Shown here in pieces: positions 62,245 to 64,000 of a stretch of DNA of 64,000 nucleotides; positions within the stretch are counted from its first letter, which is position 1; each line of letters begins with the position of its first letter. Made by a program: the position numbers and the translations under genes. A model generated the notes under the pieces. It worked only from the letters and a program-made list of their open reading frames with translations, was not told the DNA's origin and made no database searches. Source of the DNA: an uncultured Lachnospiraceae bacterium (GTDB lineage Bacteria; Bacillota; Clostridia; Lachnospirales; Lachnospiraceae); NCBI GenBank assembly GCA_947648875.1, contig CANSPM010000013.1:1-64000 (forward strand), in the 5' to 3' direction.

Positions 62245-64000
62245 ATGGCAAAGGCAAAAGTAAAAATGCCTGGAGAAGACGCACAAAAGAGACAGGGGGA
62301 AAAGGTACAGGAGACGGAGAAACGGGAGGAAACCGTATTTATCTCCGAGGCAGACCAGTACCTGTTCGCGCAGGGGACACATTATGATATCTACAAAAAA
62401 CTGGGGGCTCACCTGTCCGGGGAGAACGGCGAGGAGGGCGTATTTTTCGGCGTGTGGGCGCCCAACGCGGCCAGTGTCCATGTGATTGGAGAATTTAACG
62501 GATGGAATGAGGAAAGTCATCCTATGGAAAAGCTGGGCCCCGGTGGAATCCATAAGCTGTTTGTGCCCGGTGTGCAGGAAGGCTGTATGTATAAATTCCT
62601 GATTACCACCCAGGACGGTCAGAAACTTTACAAGGCAGATCCTTTTGCCAATTACGCGGAGTACCGTCCTGGTACGGCTTCCAGAGTGACAGATCTCTCC
62701 GGATTTGCGTGGGAGGACGGGAAGTGGCTGGAGGAGCGGGATAAGAAGGATGTGCAGAAACAGCCGCTGGCAGTATATGAATGTCATGTGGGCTCTTTTA
62801 TGAAACACCCGGACGGCACCAAGGAGGGCTTTTATAACTATAGGGAGTTTGCGGACCGTATTGTGGAATACCTGAAAGAAATGCGCTACACGCATATTGA
62901 ACTGATGGGGATTGCGGAGCATCCCTTTGACGGTTCCTGGGGCTACCAGGTGACAGGTTACTATGCGCCCACATCCCGTTACGGAACCCCCAAGGATTTT
63001 ATGTATCTGATAAACAAGCTGCATAAGAACAAGATTGGCGTGATCCTGGACTGGGTGCCGGCCCATTTTGCCATGGATGCCCATGGATTGGGCTGTTTTG
63101 ACGGCCAGTGCATCTTTGAGCATCCCGACCCCCGGCTGGGGGAACACCCGGACTGGGGCACCAAGATTTTTAACTATGGCAAGACCGAGATCAAGAACTT
63201 CCTGATTGCCAATGCGCTGTTCTGGCTGAAAGAATTCCATGTGGACGGAATCCGTGTGGACGCTGTGGCATCCATGCTGTATCTGGACTATGGCAAAAAG
63301 GACGGCCAGTGGCTGCCCAACAAGTTCGGGGGAAATAAGAATCTGGAGGCCATAGAATTTTTCAGACATCTTAATTCCGTGATCCGGGGAACCTATCCGG
63401 GATTTATGACCATTGCGGAGGAGTCTACGGCCTGGCCGAATGTGACAAGTGAGATCGGCGGGGAGGGCCTGGGTTTTACTTTCAAATGGAATATGGGCTG
63501 GATGCATGATTTCTGCGAATATATGAAGCTGGACCCGCTGTACCGCAAAGGCAATCACTACGCCATGTCATTTGCCATGAGTTACAATGAGAGCGAGAAC
63601 TATATACTTCCCCTGTCTCACGACGAGGTGGTACACCTGAAATGTTCCATGGTAAACAAGATGCCCGGCTACCAGGTGGACAAATATGCCAATTTGCGGG
63701 TGGGGTATACTTATATGTTTGGCCACTGCGGTAAGAAGCTGCTGTTTATGGGACAGGACTTCGGGCAGGAGAGAGAGTGGAGCGAGGAGCGGGAACTGGA
63801 CTGGTTTCTGCTACAGGAAAAAAATAATCTGGGCATGCACAATTATGTGCGGGATTTGCTGGAGTTGTATCGTAAGTATCCCTGCATGTATGAGAACGAT
63901 AATTCCTGGAAGGGTTTTGAGTGGATGAACGCGGACGATGCGGATAAGAGCACCTATTCCTTTGTGAGAAAGTCCGAAAGCGGTCGCAACAATCTTCTGT
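62245..64000 (+). CDS. glgB: 1,4-alpha-glucan branching enzyme GlgB (partial, 5' end)
   Basis: The first 585 codons of a GH13 branching enzyme that makes alpha-1,6 branches in glycogen. After a charged leader of about 40 residues comes a CBM48-type domain (FGVWAPNAASVHVIGEFNGW), then the GH13 barrel with YECHVGSFM, HIELMGIAEHPFDGSWGYQ, DWVPAHF, FHVDGIRVDAVASM with nucleophile D339, IAEEST with acid E392 and LPLSHDEVVH. The spacing of D339 and E392 equals that of E. coli D405/E458. The ATG at 62245 follows GGGAGGTAG. The gene continues past the right edge. It is preceded by the TPR/AAA-like gene. Confidence 0.96.
   Translation, partial: MAKAKVKMPGEDAQKRQGEKVQETEKREETVFISEADQYLFAQGTHYDIYKKLGAHLSGENGEEGVFFGVWAPNAASVHVIGEFNGWNEESHPMEKLGPGGIHKLFVPGVQEGCMYKFLITTQDGQKLYKADPFANYAEYRPGTASRVTDLSGFAWEDGKWLEERDKKDVQKQPLAVYECHVGSFMKHPDGTKEGFYNYREFADRIVEYLKEMRYTHIELMGIAEHPFDGSWGYQVTGYYAPTSRYGTPKDFMYLINKLHKNKIGVILDWVPAHFAMDAHGLGCFDGQCIFEHPDPRLGEHPDWGTKIFNYGKTEIKNFLIANALFWLKEFHVDGIRVDAVASMLYLDYGKKDGQWLPNKFGGNKNLEAIEFFRHLNSVIRGTYPGFMTIAEESTAWPNVTSEIGGEGLGFTFKWNMGWMHDFCEYMKLDPLYRKGNHYAMSFAMSYNESENYILPLSHDEVVHLKCSMVNKMPGYQVDKYANLRVGYTYMFGHCGKKLLFMGQDFGQEREWSEERELDWFLLQEKNNLGMHNYVRDLLELYRKYPCMYENDNSWKGFEWMNADDADKSTYSFVRKSESGRNNLL

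Overview
The window looks like chromosome of a Lachnospiraceae-type member of the Clostridia. Reasons: AgrA/AgrC-like LytTR and GHKL pairs, MecA, PadR-DUF2812 and DUF2975-XRE couples, a CD1871A-type CXXC micro-protein, an archaeal-type AspRS, GGAGG ribosome binding sites, and vegetative TTGACA/TATAAT promoters with 16-18 nt spacers. No rRNA, CRISPR array, prophage or intact insertion sequence was seen. Most genes lie on the + strand. The - strand islands are a redox operon (24273-25885), a pair of P47/TULIP-like proteins (40288-43290), an ABC-F gene (49661-51217), one tRNA and one small ORF.

Layout. 1-5882: the end of an RluA-type pseudouridine synthase, an AI-2E-type membrane protein, an O-antigen-ligase-type protein, mecA, tRNA-Pro(CGG) and an RlmI-type methyltransferase. 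6028-12688: a LytTR/GHKL pair, a two-gene ABC exporter whose first gene carries an in-frame TAA, and an unidentified HTH-like protein. 12727-14202: a metal exporter and its own Fur-type repressor behind a near-consensus promoter and a palindromic double operator. 14199-17288: a cytosolic ParB-like/BMP fusion behind a structured leader, a phosphoesterase and tRNA-Lys(CTT). 17505-21530: a second LytTR/GHKL pair followed by a diguanylate cyclase. 21686-24180: a long hairpin element, a DUF1538 membrane protein and a double P-II protein. 24273-25986: TlpA lipoprotein, CXXC micro-protein and polyferredoxin. 26075-28916: gene debris around an archaeal-type AspRS.

28917-34715: an OmpR-type two-component system with a membrane-anchored partner, then a promoter, a small membrane protein, a receiver domain fused to a (p)ppGpp synthetase, and TatD. 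34791-40280: a PadR unit with its palindromic operator and a DUF2812 gene broken by an in-frame TAG, then an ABC-2 export operon. 40288-43290: two P47-like TULIP proteins on the - strand with a consensus promoter, beside a small self-contained + strand transcription unit. 43989-49481: GNAT, a GT39 glycosyltransferase, and a DUF2975/XRE/DUF4173 unit with a 36-bp in-frame tandem repeat. 49661-54836: ABC-F ATPase, and a DUF4358/MBOAT/DHHW O-acetylation set. 54887-64000: HAD phosphatase, rsmA, a solute-binding lipoprotein, a TPR/acidic/degenerate-AAA protein and the first 585 codons of glgB.

Most interesting candidates: the receiver-RelA/SpoT fusion (32658-33740), the P47-like pair (40288-43290), the ParB-like/BMP fusion with its leader (14199-16382), the DUF1538/double-P-II couple (21827-24180) and the palindromic Fur-type operator (12761-12809). 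Two otherwise healthy genes each carry one in-frame stop (TAA at 8073, TAG at 35744). All family calls come from reading motifs by eye; no database search was run.
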